This document shows, in pieces, positions 1 to 8,600 of a stretch of 22,429 nucleotides of DNA. The notes beneath the pieces were generated by a model. It had not been told where the DNA came from. It made no database searches and worked only from the letters and a program-made list of their open reading frames with translations. This DNA is from an uncultured Clostridia bacterium (GTDB taxonomy: Bacteria; Bacillota; Clostridia; Christensenellales; DTU072). Positions within the stretch are counted from its first letter, which is position 1. Every line of letters begins with the position of its first letter. A program made the position numbers and the translations under genes. The stretch is taken from the NCBI GenBank assembly GCA_944350065.1, contig CALVOD010000012.1:1-22429 (forward strand), written 5' to 3'.

Positions 1-46
1 TCCACGGTCACCTTCCTCGCCACCGTAATAAGGTAATTCACCCCCG

Positions 47-75
47 AAAAAAGACGGCGCGCCCTCGGCGCGCCG
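47..75 (-). terminator. Second intrinsic terminator (distal of a tandem pair)
   Basis: A 9-bp GC-only inverted repeat (arms 55-63 and 67-75, 3-nt loop) is followed on the minus strand, after two bases, by six T residues (52-47). This is a standard Rho-independent terminator for minus-strand transcription. It lies only 24 bp beyond the terminator at 94-122. On the plus strand the hairpin is followed by only TTTAAATTT, so plus-strand termination would be weak at best. Confidence 0.75.
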
Positions 76-93
76 CTTTAAATTTCAAACATG

Positions 94-122
94 AAAAAAC
101 GCGGCGCTATTGAGCGCCGCGT
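94..122 (-). terminator. Intrinsic terminator of the 481-residue lipoprotein gene
   Basis: A perfect 10-bp inverted repeat (arms 99-108 and 113-122, 4-nt loop) runs directly into a T6 tract on the minus strand (99-94). It starts 35 bp after the stop codon of the lipoprotein gene, which fixes its orientation and target. A second hairpin-plus-T terminator follows closely. Confidence 0.88.
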
Positions 123-156
123 CCGGTTTGTAGTTATGTTTTGCGTTCGGAAATTT

Positions 157-1602
157 TTACGCTTCCTCGTCGACGGTTTCGAGCATTCCGATGTTGTCCG
201 CGTTAGAGAATTTGCCGAGCTGCTTCGCTATTTGCGAATTGGAATTGTGCGGCTCTACCTTGCTCAGATCGAGATAATACGTGTTGTCCTTGACGTCGGA
301 ATTGAAGAAATACACGCAGTCAAGCACTTTGTCGAGCTTCTGCCACGTCGTGTTATACGTCGTGCCGTACAGCGAGACCGCGCTGTTTATCTTGACGTTG
401 TACCCGCCGTTACCGTCAGACTCCAGCACGTCTATTTTGTAAAGCGCGTTGCTTACCGTATAATACACCGTCACTATGCCGTTATTTACTTTTACGTCCA
501 GTATGCTCGCGGAAGATCCTTCGATAACCACATCAGTCACCCATACGCCGCTCGCGTCTTTACGCAGATAGTCGACGGAGTCGGAATCCACGGCAAGTAT
601 ATTGTTTGCGTCGATATATTTGACAGAGGTATAGGTCACGCCCGTCGTGTAACGCACTTCTCCGCTTTCGCTGAACTTAAGATCGGTTCCGAAATCGTAT
701 GCGTATACGCCTTTGGACTTCGTATTGGAGCCGCTGTCCGTCTTCGTGTATACCAACCTTATGCCGTCGCCGCCCACAAAATAACTGTCGAGAAGCGTTA
801 TCGAATATCCGCCCGGATGCGCAAGTTTTGCGGCGTCATACGAGGCAAGGCCGTCTATTACCTTGACGGGAGCGCCGCCCGCTCTGTACGCCCATACCGT
901 ATTGTTGGTGGCATAGCTGTTCTCCGCGGCTTTGGTGTAGAACACGGTGTCCTGCATCGCGCTCGCGTTGTCCGCGTAATCCGCAAACGTGTACGCGACG
1001 AGTTCTTCGTCTACGACGCTGTCCTTGAATTTCTTATCGTTAAGGTCGATAACGTGAAGCTCGCTTGCCGAATTCACGTATACGATATACCCCGGGTTCA
1101 CCCTGTATACGGGCGTGTAATCGTCGAATTCCGCTATCACTTCGCTCGCGGCGCCGTCCAGCGTGGTGCGCATAAGCACCATTTCCGAGGTCTTCGCGTT
1201 TCCGCTTCCGTCCTTATCGGTCGAAGGCGTGGTGTAATAAATATAATCCCCGACTATCACTATACCGATATCGGCATTGGTGTTGTATACGTTTTTCGGC
1301 ACTACCGTCACGAGCGTGTCCGTCTTGGGCGCACCCGCTTCGTCGAGTTCTACGCGCATTATAGCGCCTTTAACCGCTTTGCCGAATTCGTTGGCGCCGT
1401 CCTGACCGGCATATCCGTTGATAAAATACAGATATTTGCCCGCTTTGACCGCGAGCCCGCCGTTGGAAACTACGTTTTCGATACCGGCACGGTCCAATTC
1501 GACCGCGTCCTGCTTATACTGTTTGTTGCAGCCGACGAGCGCGAGGCACAACGTAAGGCACAATACTGCGCCTATGACTGCAAAAATCGCTTTTTTCTTC
1601 AT
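157..1602 (-). CDS. Secreted lipoprotein, probable beta-propeller (DUF5050-like), 481 residues
   Basis: Seen: the N-terminus is a lipoprotein signal peptide with KKK at residues 2-4, a hydrophobic stretch at about 5-21, and a classic lipobox LVGC with Cys25 as the lipidated residue. The mature part has no cysteine-rich or membrane region. It repeats short blocks of the type 'Y-L-Y-F-I-N', 'Y-I-Y-Y-T-T', 'Y-I-V-Y-V-N' and 'V-Y-F-F-N', each about 40-60 residues apart and each followed by a turn and a polar strand. This is the pattern of blade strands in seven-bladed propellers such as the DUF5050/LRP-like family. The start is set by ATG with a GGAG ribosome binding site (1608-1611) five bases upstream. 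Inferred: it is anchored on the outer face of the cytoplasmic membrane and binds a ligand or a protein partner; no catalytic motif is visible. It has its own promoter (1636-1664) and tandem terminators, so it is probably transcribed alone. The lipoprotein call is firm, the propeller fold is moderate, and the ligand is unknown. Confidence 0.85.
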   Translation of the reverse strand: MKKKAIFAVIGAVLCLTLCLALVGCNKQYKQDAVELDRAGIENVVSNGGLAVKAGKYLYFINGYAGQDGANEFGKAVKGAIMRVELDEAGAPKTDTLVTVVPKNVYNTNADIGIVIVGDYIYYTTPSTDKDGSGNAKTSEMVLMRTTLDGAASEVIAEFDDYTPVYRVNPGYIVYVNSASELHVIDLNDKKFKDSVVDEELVAYTFADYADNASAMQDTVFYTKAAENSYATNNTVWAYRAGGAPVKVIDGLASYDAAKLAHPGGYSITLLDSYFVGGDGIRLVYTKTDSGSNTKSKGVYAYDFGTDLKFSESGEVRYTTGVTYTSVKYIDANNILAVDSDSVDYLRKDASGVWVTDVVIEGSSASILDVKVNNGIVTVYYTVSNALYKIDVLESDGNGGYNVKINSAVSLYGTTYNTTWQKLDKVLDCVYFFNSDVKDNTYYLDLSKVEPHNSNSQIAKQLGKFSNADNIGMLETVDEEA

Positions 1603-1635
1603 AATATCTCCGTAGAAGATTTGTTTCGTTTTTTA

Positions 1636-1664
1636 ATTATATAATAAAGAGCGGGTATTTGCAA
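1636..1664 (-). promoter_or_regulatory. Sigma-70/SigA-type promoter of the lipoprotein gene
   Basis: On the minus strand a -35 box TTGCAA (1664-1659) and a perfect -10 box TATAAT (1641-1636) are separated by exactly 17 bases. The -10 lies 33 bp upstream of the lipoprotein ATG, leaving room for a short leader that holds the GGAG site. The -35 box begins 11 bp after the stop codon of the upstream phosphatase gene. Confidence 0.82.
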
Positions 1665-1674
1665 CCCTTTTTCG

Positions 1675-2454
1675 CTATTCGACCGTCAACTCCGTGACGG
1701 AGCCGAACGCGAATGTGGGGACGATATCGCTTGCCGCAAGCGATTCGGGCGTGGTCTCTCCGGTAAATACCGCCACCGACACGAAACCGTTATTGATCCC
1801 GAACAGAATATCGGTGTACAATCTGTCCCCCACCATTGCCACGCGCGAAGCGGGCACGTCGTAAAGGTGCTTCACTATCTCCGCCATCGGCGCGTAGGGC
1901 TTGCCGCAATATACGGAAACCTTCTTGCCGGAAGCGCATTCGAGAAGCGCCGCGAGCGAACCGACGTCGGGCATATCCCCTCTGTCCGACGGACAGATTT
2001 TATCGGGGTGGGTGGCTATAAATTCGCTGCCTTTGCCGAGCAGCACGTTCGCCGTCCAGAATTTATCGTAAGTTATTCCCGTATCGAAAGCGAGTAAAAC
2101 TATATCGGCGTTCTCGGAGTCGGTGACGATACCCGCTTCGCGCACCGCGCGCTCGAAAGTGGGCGTGCCTAAAGGATAAACGCTTTTCCCGGGGCGCTCC
2201 GTCCTGAGAAAATGTATCGTCGCCATAGCGGAAGTGATTATCTGTTCTTTGCGTGCGGGATAACCCATCGCGGAAAGTTTTTCCACGTATTCGGCGGGAT
2301 CCTTGGAGCTGTTATTGGTAAGGAAACAAACCTGCTTACCCGCCCTTTCGAGCGCTTTAAGGGTGTCTATAGCGCCGGGTATCGGCGTATCGCCGAGATA
2401 AATCGTGCCGTCGAGATCGAATAAAAACAAATCGGCGTCCACAGTAACTTTCAT
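1675..2454 (-). CDS. HAD-superfamily subfamily IIA phosphatase (NagD/AraL-like), 259 residues
   Basis: Cytoplasmic Mg-dependent sugar-phosphate or small phosphoester phosphatase. All four HAD motifs are visible: motif I FDLDGT with nucleophile Asp13 and acid/base Asp15; motif II FLTNNSS with Thr46; motif III CGKPY with Lys185; motif IV MVGDRLYTDI with Asp210 and Asp215. The C2 cap between motifs II and III and the GKP and GDRxxTDI forms are typical of subfamily IIA (NagD, AraL, p-nitrophenylphosphatase, phosphoglycolate phosphatase). The length matches the usual 250-270 residues, so it looks intact and active. The ATG at 2454 is preceded by a GAGGT site six bases away, which supports this start. 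It lies 53 bp after the dehydrogenase-like gene in the same direction, probably co-transcribed. The family includes broad-specificity enzymes, so the substrate cannot be read from sequence. The neighbour suggests glycerol- or sugar-phosphates, but that is only an inference. Confidence 0.92.
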   Translation of the reverse strand: MKVTVDADLFLFDLDGTIYLGDTPIPGAIDTLKALERAGKQVCFLTNNSSKDPAEYVEKLSAMGYPARKEQIITSAMATIHFLRTERPGKSVYPLGTPTFERAVREAGIVTDSENADIVLLAFDTGITYDKFWTANVLLGKGSEFIATHPDKICPSDRGDMPDVGSLAALLECASGKKVSVYCGKPYAPMAEIVKHLYDVPASRVAMVGDRLYTDILFGINNGFVSVAVFTGETTPESLAASDIVPTFAFGSVTELTVE

Positions 2455-2507
2455 AAATAAACCTCATCTTTCGTCATCCGTCCCGCGGCGGGCTGCGCGC
2501 GCCGCGC

Positions 2508-3527
2508 TCACACGGTCTCGTCCGTCAGCGCGTCGACGAAGCCGCTTGACGCAAGCAACGCGAGGAACCCACGCTCGTTCTCGGTAAGCTCCGCCGCGAG
2601 AACGAGGTCGTTGAGCAACATCCCGAGATGGGCGCTCCCTCCGCCCGATTCTACGAGAAAACGGTCGAGTACCGCTTTCAGTTCGCTTTCGGCGGGCGCG
2701 TATCTTGCGGTAAGCGTACGATAAGGGTCGAGATTGACTAAGGCGCTTCCTTCACTTTTCAAGGGAGGCAGCCCCGCCTTGTCCGCCAATATGCGTGCGC
2801 GCACGGCATCTTTCCCTAACAATATACTACAAAACGGGAAGTTTGTAAATCGTATCGTCAGGAAAACGGCAAGATAGTTGAGGAAAAAATAAGCGAAAAT
2901 TCCCCTCTCTCCGTCGCCCTGCGGATAAAGCGCATGCGCAAGACGGAAAAATCCGGAGTCGTCCTCGTTGAGACGGGCTTTGAGCTCGGCGGTGCGCAAT
3001 ATGAGCTGCTCTGCGGAAATCTCCGCGAAAAGGTTTTCGCGGGCTGTGGGAAGAAGTTCTCTCGCGGTCGTCTCACGCGCTCCGCGGCGCGCGGAGCACG
3101 CGAGACACAGCGCCTCCGCATATACGCCGAACGCTCCCGCGAACGCCGAAGCGTAAAGATAGGAGCAGTCTCCCGACGTGTCGAAAAATATTGCGTCGGG
3201 GTATCCGTATTTTATATTTCGGTTATCTGAAATCACGGAATCTTCAAACACGCCGCCGTATGCGAAATCGACTGAGGAAACGAGCGGGTACTCTTTCGAA
3301 GCCCTGCGCGCCTTAAAAAATTCGCGTTCGCCGCCTGCGCAAACGTAGAGTCTTACGCTTTCGTCCGAGGAGGCTTCTTCCGCCACGACGGTAGGATTAC
3401 CCACGGCGTTTAACGCCGCCGTAAGTTTACCTTCCTTATCCGTGACGCCAACTTTCCCGCGAGGATATTTGCGGGCGACGTATTCGGCGAGCTCGTGTAT
3501 CGCGTCGGACGAAAAATACAATTCCAT
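2508..3527 (-). CDS. Degenerate DHQS/Fe-ADH/G1PDH-superfamily protein, 339 residues, probably not a standard dehydrogenase
   Basis: I recognise only the superfamily. The N-terminal half looks like the Rossmann-like NAD domain of iron-alcohol dehydrogenases and glycerol-1-phosphate dehydrogenases (AraM/EgsA). The segment CAGGEREFFKARRAS (63-77) sits where these enzymes carry the GGGS-x-x-D-x-x-K motif. 'PLVSSVD...GG' (81-92) sits where they carry the 'P-x-x-x-x-PT' loop, and 'YPDAIFFD' (109-116) where they carry the 'P-x-x-x-x-x-D' strand. The helix 'SAFAGAFGVYAEALCLA' (127-143) matches the 'AGfgDxxxK' helix, but Val135 replaces the usual metal-binding Asp. 'SGFFRLAHALYP' (191-202) matches the 'SG-x-EHxxxH' region with one His lost, and 'GERGIF' has Arg208 where 'HG' is expected. 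These comparisons are from memory of the family. The protein is also shorter than AraM (about 390). It is likely a divergent or catalytically dead member. No ribosome binding site precedes the ATG at 3527, so the true start is uncertain. Confidence 0.55.
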   Translation of the reverse strand: MELYFSSDAIHELAEYVARKYPRGKVGVTDKEGKLTAALNAVGNPTVVAEEASSDESVRLYVCAGGEREFFKARRASKEYPLVSSVDFAYGGVFEDSVISDNRNIKYGYPDAIFFDTSGDCSYLYASAFAGAFGVYAEALCLACSARRGARETTARELLPTARENLFAEISAEQLILRTAELKARLNEDDSGFFRLAHALYPQGDGERGIFAYFFLNYLAVFLTIRFTNFPFCSILLGKDAVRARILADKAGLPPLKSEGSALVNLDPYRTLTARYAPAESELKAVLDRFLVESGGGSAHLGMLLNDLVLAAELTENERGFLALLASSGFVDALTDETV

Positions 3528-3610
3528 ACCGGCATAGTAACGCGGCGCGACGCGAACAATACGGCGCTTTGTAGCGTTATACGGAATATTTTGTCGCCGA
3601 TAACGCCCTT

Positions 3611-3617
3611 CACCTCC
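3611..3617 (-). other. Orphan strong Shine-Dalgarno-like site upstream of the dehydrogenase-like gene
   Basis: GGAGGTG reads on the minus strand 84 bp before the ATG at 3527, but no ATG, GTG or TTG stands at a normal distance from it. The frame opening with the GTG inside it stays open to 3410 but overlaps the gene in another register. The gene's own frame is open back to a TAG upstream of this site with no usual start codon before ATG 3527. It is either chance, a rare ATT-type start, or a sign of a small indel near the gene's 5' end. Confidence 0.3.
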
Positions 3618-3656
3618 GTTGCGGTAAGCGCCGCTCTACGTTGAAACTTACGCGCG

Positions 3657-4712
3657 TTATTCCTCGGGTTGCGCTTCTTTCGGTTTTCGTCGCACGAGCA
3701 CCACAGCGAGATTGTATACGAACGCCGCCACGGGCACTCCGAGCACCAGTCCCCAAAAGCCGAACAGTCCGCCGCCCACCACCACCGCGAGCAATACGTA
3801 AAAGCTCGTAAGTCCCACGTATTTGCCCACTATCGCGGGATAAGTCGTCACCTGTTCTATCTGTTGCAGAACGAGTATTATCGCGACGAACACGAGCGCT
3901 TTCCCCGGAGAAACCGTCAATACTATCAGAAACCCTATCCCGCCACCGATATAGCCGCCGAGCATGGGAATGAGATTGCCCGCCGCCACCACTACCGCGA
4001 CAAGCAAAGCGTAAGGTATTTTGAAGGCAATGAACGCAAGGTAGCACGCCGCTCCGAATATCAGCGCTTCCACCGCCTGCCCCGCAAGAAAACGCGAAAA
4101 TTTATCGGTGGCGGCGCGTACGGCGCCTTTTATAAGAGCGGCGCGCTGTTTTTCACAGCATCTGTCTATGACGGCGTAAAGCCCTGAGGCGAGGCTTTCC
4201 TTGGAGGCTACCATCATCGTCCCGAGCGCTACGCCTATGAATATATAAACAGCTTCTTTGACGGTATTTATCGCGAAAGAAGCTACGTCGGGGAGCTTTT
4301 CGCGCAAGAATCCCTCGCCCTTCGCCACCGCCTCGCTCAATATGCCGTCCGCGCGCCCGCCGAAAAGCTCCGTTTCCCCTTCCTTTACGGCGTCAAGTCC
4401 CTTTTCGAGGGCTGTGAAACTCTCTTTCAGTTCGGGAACGACGAGTAGCGCCGCCGCTACCGCAATTCCCGCTATGAGCGTTATCGTAAGAGTAAGCGAT
4501 ATCGCCCTTTTGAATTTACCGAGCTTGGGCGAGCTTAAAAACGTGCTTTCCATAAACTTGACGGGCGCGTTCAGAAACAACGCGAACACCACACCGACGA
4601 ATACGGGATAAACGGCTTTGCCGAGCAAAGCCGCGAGCGAACGCGTACTGCCGAGATCCGCGGCGAAAAGTATCATTACTACAGCCGCAAGTATAACGAA
4701 TTTTTTATTCAC
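3657..4712 (-). CDS. AI-2E/PerM (TqsA-like) family membrane transporter
   Basis: Polytopic inner-membrane protein. Hydrophobic segments lie at about 7-22, 28-50, 72-94, 145-170, 215-245, 247-270, 272-290 and 303-342 (numbered from GTG 4718), with a long soluble stretch at about 96-140. This is the usual AI-2E family layout. Family signatures near the C-terminus are clear: NLIPMLGGYIGG (248-259), QQIEQVTTYPAIVGKYVGL (285-303) and GGGLFGFWGLVLGVPVAAF (315-333). The length of about 350 residues is normal. The longest frame begins at GTG 4718, but the GGAG ribosome site (4720-4723) is only one base from it and seven bases from the in-frame GTG at 4712, so I place the start at 4712. Members export autoinducer-2 (TqsA), move Na+/H+ (some Bacillus and Halobacillus members) or have no known substrate; nothing here decides between these. 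It is the first gene after the terminator at 4782-4816 and probably heads a three-gene run with the dehydrogenase-like and phosphatase genes. Confidence 0.9.
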   Translation of the reverse strand: MNKKFVILAAVVMILFAADLGSTRSLAALLGKAVYPVFVGVVFALFLNAPVKFMESTFLSSPKLGKFKRAISLTLTITLIAGIAVAAALLVVPELKESFTALEKGLDAVKEGETELFGGRADGILSEAVAKGEGFLREKLPDVASFAINTVKEAVYIFIGVALGTMMVASKESLASGLYAVIDRCCEKQRAALIKGAVRAATDKFSRFLAGQAVEALIFGAACYLAFIAFKIPYALLVAVVVAAGNLIPMLGGYIGGGIGFLIVLTVSPGKALVFVAIILVLQQIEQVTTYPAIVGKYVGLTSFYVLLAVVVGGGLFGFWGLVLGVPVAAFVYNLAVVLVRRKPKEAQPEE

Positions 4713-4781
4713 GATCACGCTCCCCCTGCCCGTTCTTTTACGGTAGTATGCGCGCTTTCGGCGCTATTATCGCTTAACCGC

Positions 4782-4816
4782 AAAAAAACGCCCTTCCCGG
4801 TAGGGAAAGGCGTTTT
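4782..4816 (-). terminator. Intrinsic terminator of the 3770-residue lipoprotein gene
   Basis: Arms at 4785-4798 and 4803-4816 form a 14-bp stem with a 4-nt loop, followed on the minus strand by a T7 tract (4788-4782, partly within the stem). In minus-strand RNA the one imperfect position is a U-G wobble, whereas in plus-strand RNA it would be a C-A mismatch, so the structure is tuned to minus-strand transcription. It lies 76 bp past the giant gene's stop codon and upstream of the AI-2E gene, separating the two transcription units. Confidence 0.9.
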
Positions 4817-4891
4817 AACGAGCGTTGAAAGACTGTCGAAGGAAACAATATCGGTAATTCCGTTATCCACGTAATTATTCGTTATTTCCCG

Positions 4892-5604
4892 TTATTCCTC
4901 GTCCGACCAACCTTCGAAAGTCACCGCGTTTTCGCTGAAGACGTTCTGCGCGCGTATGTCGTTTCTCAAAGGCGTGTTCGTCTTAATGGCGACGTTATTG
5001 AGCTTGAAGGTGTTGTCGAATATCGACACAGTCGAATTCATCGCGCCGATATACACCGCGGGTCCGCGGGTATTGCGGAAGACGTTGTTGCTGAGCGTAA
5101 TGTCGCCCGTCGCCACGTTGACGCCCATATTGTTGAAATAGAACTCGGAATCGGAAATGTTCACGGCTCCCGATTCAAGATAGACGGCGGTGGAATAGGC
5201 GTAGAAATAGGATTCCTTGATTTCGACGACTCCGCCGTAGCCCGTCTGCGCCCTTACGCCCACCGAATCGATGAGCACGGTGGAAGCGGGATTGACGAAT
5301 TCGGAACGGGATACCGTCACCGCGCCCGCTTTCGCGCCGATATAGACCGACGACGTCGACGACGTGGGCGCGAACGAAATTATATCGAGAGTCACGTCGC
5401 CCGAAGTTATCGTCACGGTATCGAAGAATACCGCTATGCGTTCCTCTGCGGAAGTAAGGTCGTAGGAGCCCACTATCGCAACCGAAGCGTTCTTCGATAT
5501 CGTTATCGAGCCGTAGTCGCCCGCTTCGAGATACCAACGCACCGTGTCGCCGTCGCGCAGCTGCGCCACTGCGGCGTCAAGCGCTTCCTTATCGGGAATA
5601 ACCA
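4892..5604 (-). other. Right-handed beta-helix tip domain of the giant lipoprotein
   Basis: About residues 3534-3770. It opens with 'ALDAAVAQLRDGDTVRWYLE', the usual entry of pectate-lyase-like/right-handed parallel beta-helix domains (index strand plus 'G-D-T-V'). It then repeats a rung pattern of about 22 residues: 'V-x-I-x-x-S-x-F' followed by 'A-V-Y-L/I' (SRSEFVNP, KESYFYAY, SDSEFYFN, SNNVFRNT, FDNTFKLN). In this family such folds either bind or cleave polysaccharide, or act as adhesins. I cannot identify an Asp/His/Lys catalytic cluster, and the helix is short at about 8-9 rungs. Confidence 0.75.
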
Positions 5605-8600
5605 CCGCGCCCTCGGTACGCGCCACGATTTCGTAGCTGCCGTTGACCGCCGTTATGACGTAGTTCTTATGCGCCGGCTCCGTGTCGAAACCGAGTTCGT
5701 AACTGCCCACCATGTGCTTGTAGGTGAGCGTTCCACCCGTCCAGCTGATGTCGAAGCCGCCGAATATCGCTATCGTATCGGTGCCCACGAGACCCGCTTC
5801 GGAGGGATTTTCAGCGGAAACCACGGTTACGGACGAATCGAAAGGCTTGAGTTCGTCGAGGTACTCCGATTCGACCTTGTTGATATTGATGACTATCTCT
5901 CTCGGAGTAATCGTTACCTCGTTCGTCAAAGTATCCAACGTAGGCGCGCCTTCGATATTGTAGCTCGGGTAGTTGTTGCCGCCGTAAACCTTAACTTTGA
6001 CGGTATAAGTGCCGGCGTCGCGTATCTTCGAGCCCTGCGGGAGCTGTTGCTCGCCGTAAGGAATATACGTGAATTCGAACGTAACTCCCGGATCGTTAAA
6101 CGGCACGCCGTTCACAAGCACCACGGCGTCGCGATATTCGCCGTTATACTCCATCGTCTGCTGTAACGTGTAAGTTATTTCCGGCTTTTCGATATGAATG
6201 ACTATGGTAAATTCCATACCCGCGTTCATCGTGTAGTTGCGCTGGTCTTCGACGAAGGTCATCCGCATAATGTAGTGACCGACGTTGACGGGACGGAGTA
6301 CGGGATCGTACGCGGGATTAGTGTTCTCGGGATCGTATTCGGCGTAGATAAGCTCGTACGTCGCGCCCTTGGGCACTCCGCCGATAAACGGAACGTGTTC
6401 GGTACCGTCGTACGTGTAAGTCACCTGCTTGATCTTCACGGTGGCGGTAGCGCCGTCGGTGGAATATTCGTAATCGGTCTCCGTTATCGGCACGTCGTCG
6501 CCGTTGTGGAAGTAAATGTCTTCCGCGTATATCTCGCATTTGTTGATGACGAGATAATAGGTATAATAGCCGGTTACGTTATAGTCGTCCTCCTCTCTTA
6601 CGACGATACGCACGCGGTATTCGGGCGAGCCGTCCAGCTTAACCGCGACGGGTTGCTCGTACTGCCAGCTTATGCCGCCGTCGATGCTGTACTGCACGGT
6701 GAAATTCTGCAACGCGCCGTAAGTGCCGTCTTCGCGCAAGAACTCCTTGATCGTGAAGAATTGCGTTATGTCGAGCGTTTCGCCGGTATAGACGCGGTTA
6801 AGGAAGTTCACGCCGTCCACCGTCGTCCAGGTTATGTCGTCCGCGGTAAGCTGCTGCTTCTCGATTATTACCGTCATTTCGCCGGTGATTATTTCGCCGT
6901 AAGCGTTCTTGAAGCTGCAGGCGACGTCGTATTCTCCCGCGCGGTTCTGGTTGACGTCGTTCATCGACCACAGCGGCGCTACGCCGGTTGTGGTAAGCGG
7001 CATATCGCTCGAAGTTATGGTGTGCCCGAGCGGGAAGCGTACCGTGCTGCTCTTGAATTCGGCGCTGCGCGCTTCGATTTTCGTGTAATCGTACGTGCGT
7101 ATCGGCACGGTGAAGCTCATCGCCATCTTATCGGAGTCCGGTCCGTTGCCCTCCGCGTCGCCGCTCAGATTCTGGCTGTCGTCGAAGGAAAGGAACGTAT
7201 ACGTGCAATTGAATATCGCCACGAGATTTTCAACGTCGTATTCCACGCTCACGATATCCATATACGCGCCGGAGTCGGTAACTATGACTTTGTCGGGAAG
7301 CGCGGAAACCTCGGGCCCCGCGACGTACTGTCCCGCCCTATTCACTCCTATCGGAATGTAATCGTAATAGAATCCGCCGTTGGAATATCCGATATACGTT
7401 CCGCCGCCGCTCTCCGCGTTTACCGCATAAAGTTTGGGATCGATGACAATTATCGTGAAGGTGACGTTGTCCTCGTCCACCGTACCCAGCGTGCCGTGGA
7501 TATCGGTGTAAGTCATACCCGCTTCGACGTTATCGATATTGGGAAGGTTAGCCGCCGCGAACGACAGCGGCACCGCCGCTATCTGCGTGGTATTGTCGGA
7601 ATATTCGAATCTGTAATACAGCTTGGTGGGCAACTGCTCCTCGATAGGAACGCCTTTACGCACGTAAAGCGTGCCGCCTTTCAACGGCTCTGTGGAAATT
7701 TCGCCCGAACCCGTGACGTAGGTAATGTCGATATTTCTCGCCTTGATGGAGAACTGTATATCGAGCGTGGTGCCGTAAACCTTCATCGAAGCAGTCACGA
7801 ACATCAGCGCGTCGCCTATCGAGCCCGAAATTACGTCCGTTCTTTCGAGATATTCCTCGTCGTATTCCCAGACTATGTTGTCGTAAGTTTCTTCGACGGA
7901 GCTTCCCGTGAACTTGATGGAAATGCTCTCGGGGAACTTAATGTCGTAAGGATCGATGTAGTATTCGTCGAAAGCCTGTTGATACTGGATTTCGGAGCCT
8001 TCGGGAACAGAGGAAATACTTGTGTATTCCACCCTTCTGTCTATCGTGGAAAGCTGTAAATCGAGTTGCGAACCGAGCACGGTTGCGTCGTCGAAATAAT
8101 CGTAAACGTCGGAAGTGTAAGTCACGCCGTCGTAAACGTAGCTTATGCGGAAACTCCTGATCCGCGCGTTGATGGTCCCGGTGTTTTCGAGGGTAACTTC
8201 GCGAGAGAGGAGCCACTTGACGTCGCTTAGGTACAGCTCTTTACCGAGTTTTTCCACGGCGTCCGCGGCGGTGCTTCCCGCGGGATAATCGTTGGCGAAG
8301 GTAATGCGCAGCGTGGTAGGCAATTTGTAATTGCTGAGCGCGGGTTCCGCTCCGGAGACCGCGTAATACGCGTTGGCGCCTTCGGGTACGTAAAGCGTGG
8401 AGTTGATGGGATCGAGCAAGAGGTAGTTATTCCTTATCACGCCGGTTCCGCTCACGGCGGCAAGCATGAGCGTGAAATAATTGTCCACGGGCGTCGCCGC
8501 CGCGGTGAAGCCGCGTTCGGTCGTATAAATACCCTGCGCGGTACGGTCGAGGTAGGTTACTTGAACTACCATCTCCGCGCTTACTCCCTCTTTGGAAACG

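Noticed and set aside
1..46. Possible end of a plus-strand gene (STVTFLATVIR, stop at 34-36), or a minus-strand GTG start at 41
   Set aside because: Too short to judge: the plus-strand frame is only 11 codons and the minus-strand one has no convincing ribosome site. No call can be supported without the sequence to the left.
91..1644. A long plus-strand open frame of 517 codons opposite the 481-residue lipoprotein gene
   Set aside because: It is the mirror of a real gene with a signal peptide, ribosome site, promoter and terminator on the other strand. Its product is rich in R, V, H and Y with no domain, and it begins inside the terminator hairpin.
3610..4047. A 145-codon minus-strand frame overlapping the AI-2E gene in another register
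   Set aside because: The AI-2E frame has clear family motifs and membrane segments over the same DNA, whereas this frame is Arg-rich with no ribosome site.
4716..4718. GTG at 4718 as the start of the AI-2E family gene
   Set aside because: The ribosome site would be only one base away; the in-frame GTG at 4712 has a normal seven-base spacing.
6194..8059. Long plus-strand open frames of 280-620 codons inside the giant genes (also 8561-9697, 9716-11545, 11939-13528, 16220-17455, 17678-18502)
   Set aside because: They are all in the same antisense register relative to the giant genes and read R/V/H/Y-rich nonsense. Codon bias in the sense frame (few codons whose complement is a stop) explains them. 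They disappear in the low-GC segment at 18760-19560, where codon usage changes, as expected for shadows.
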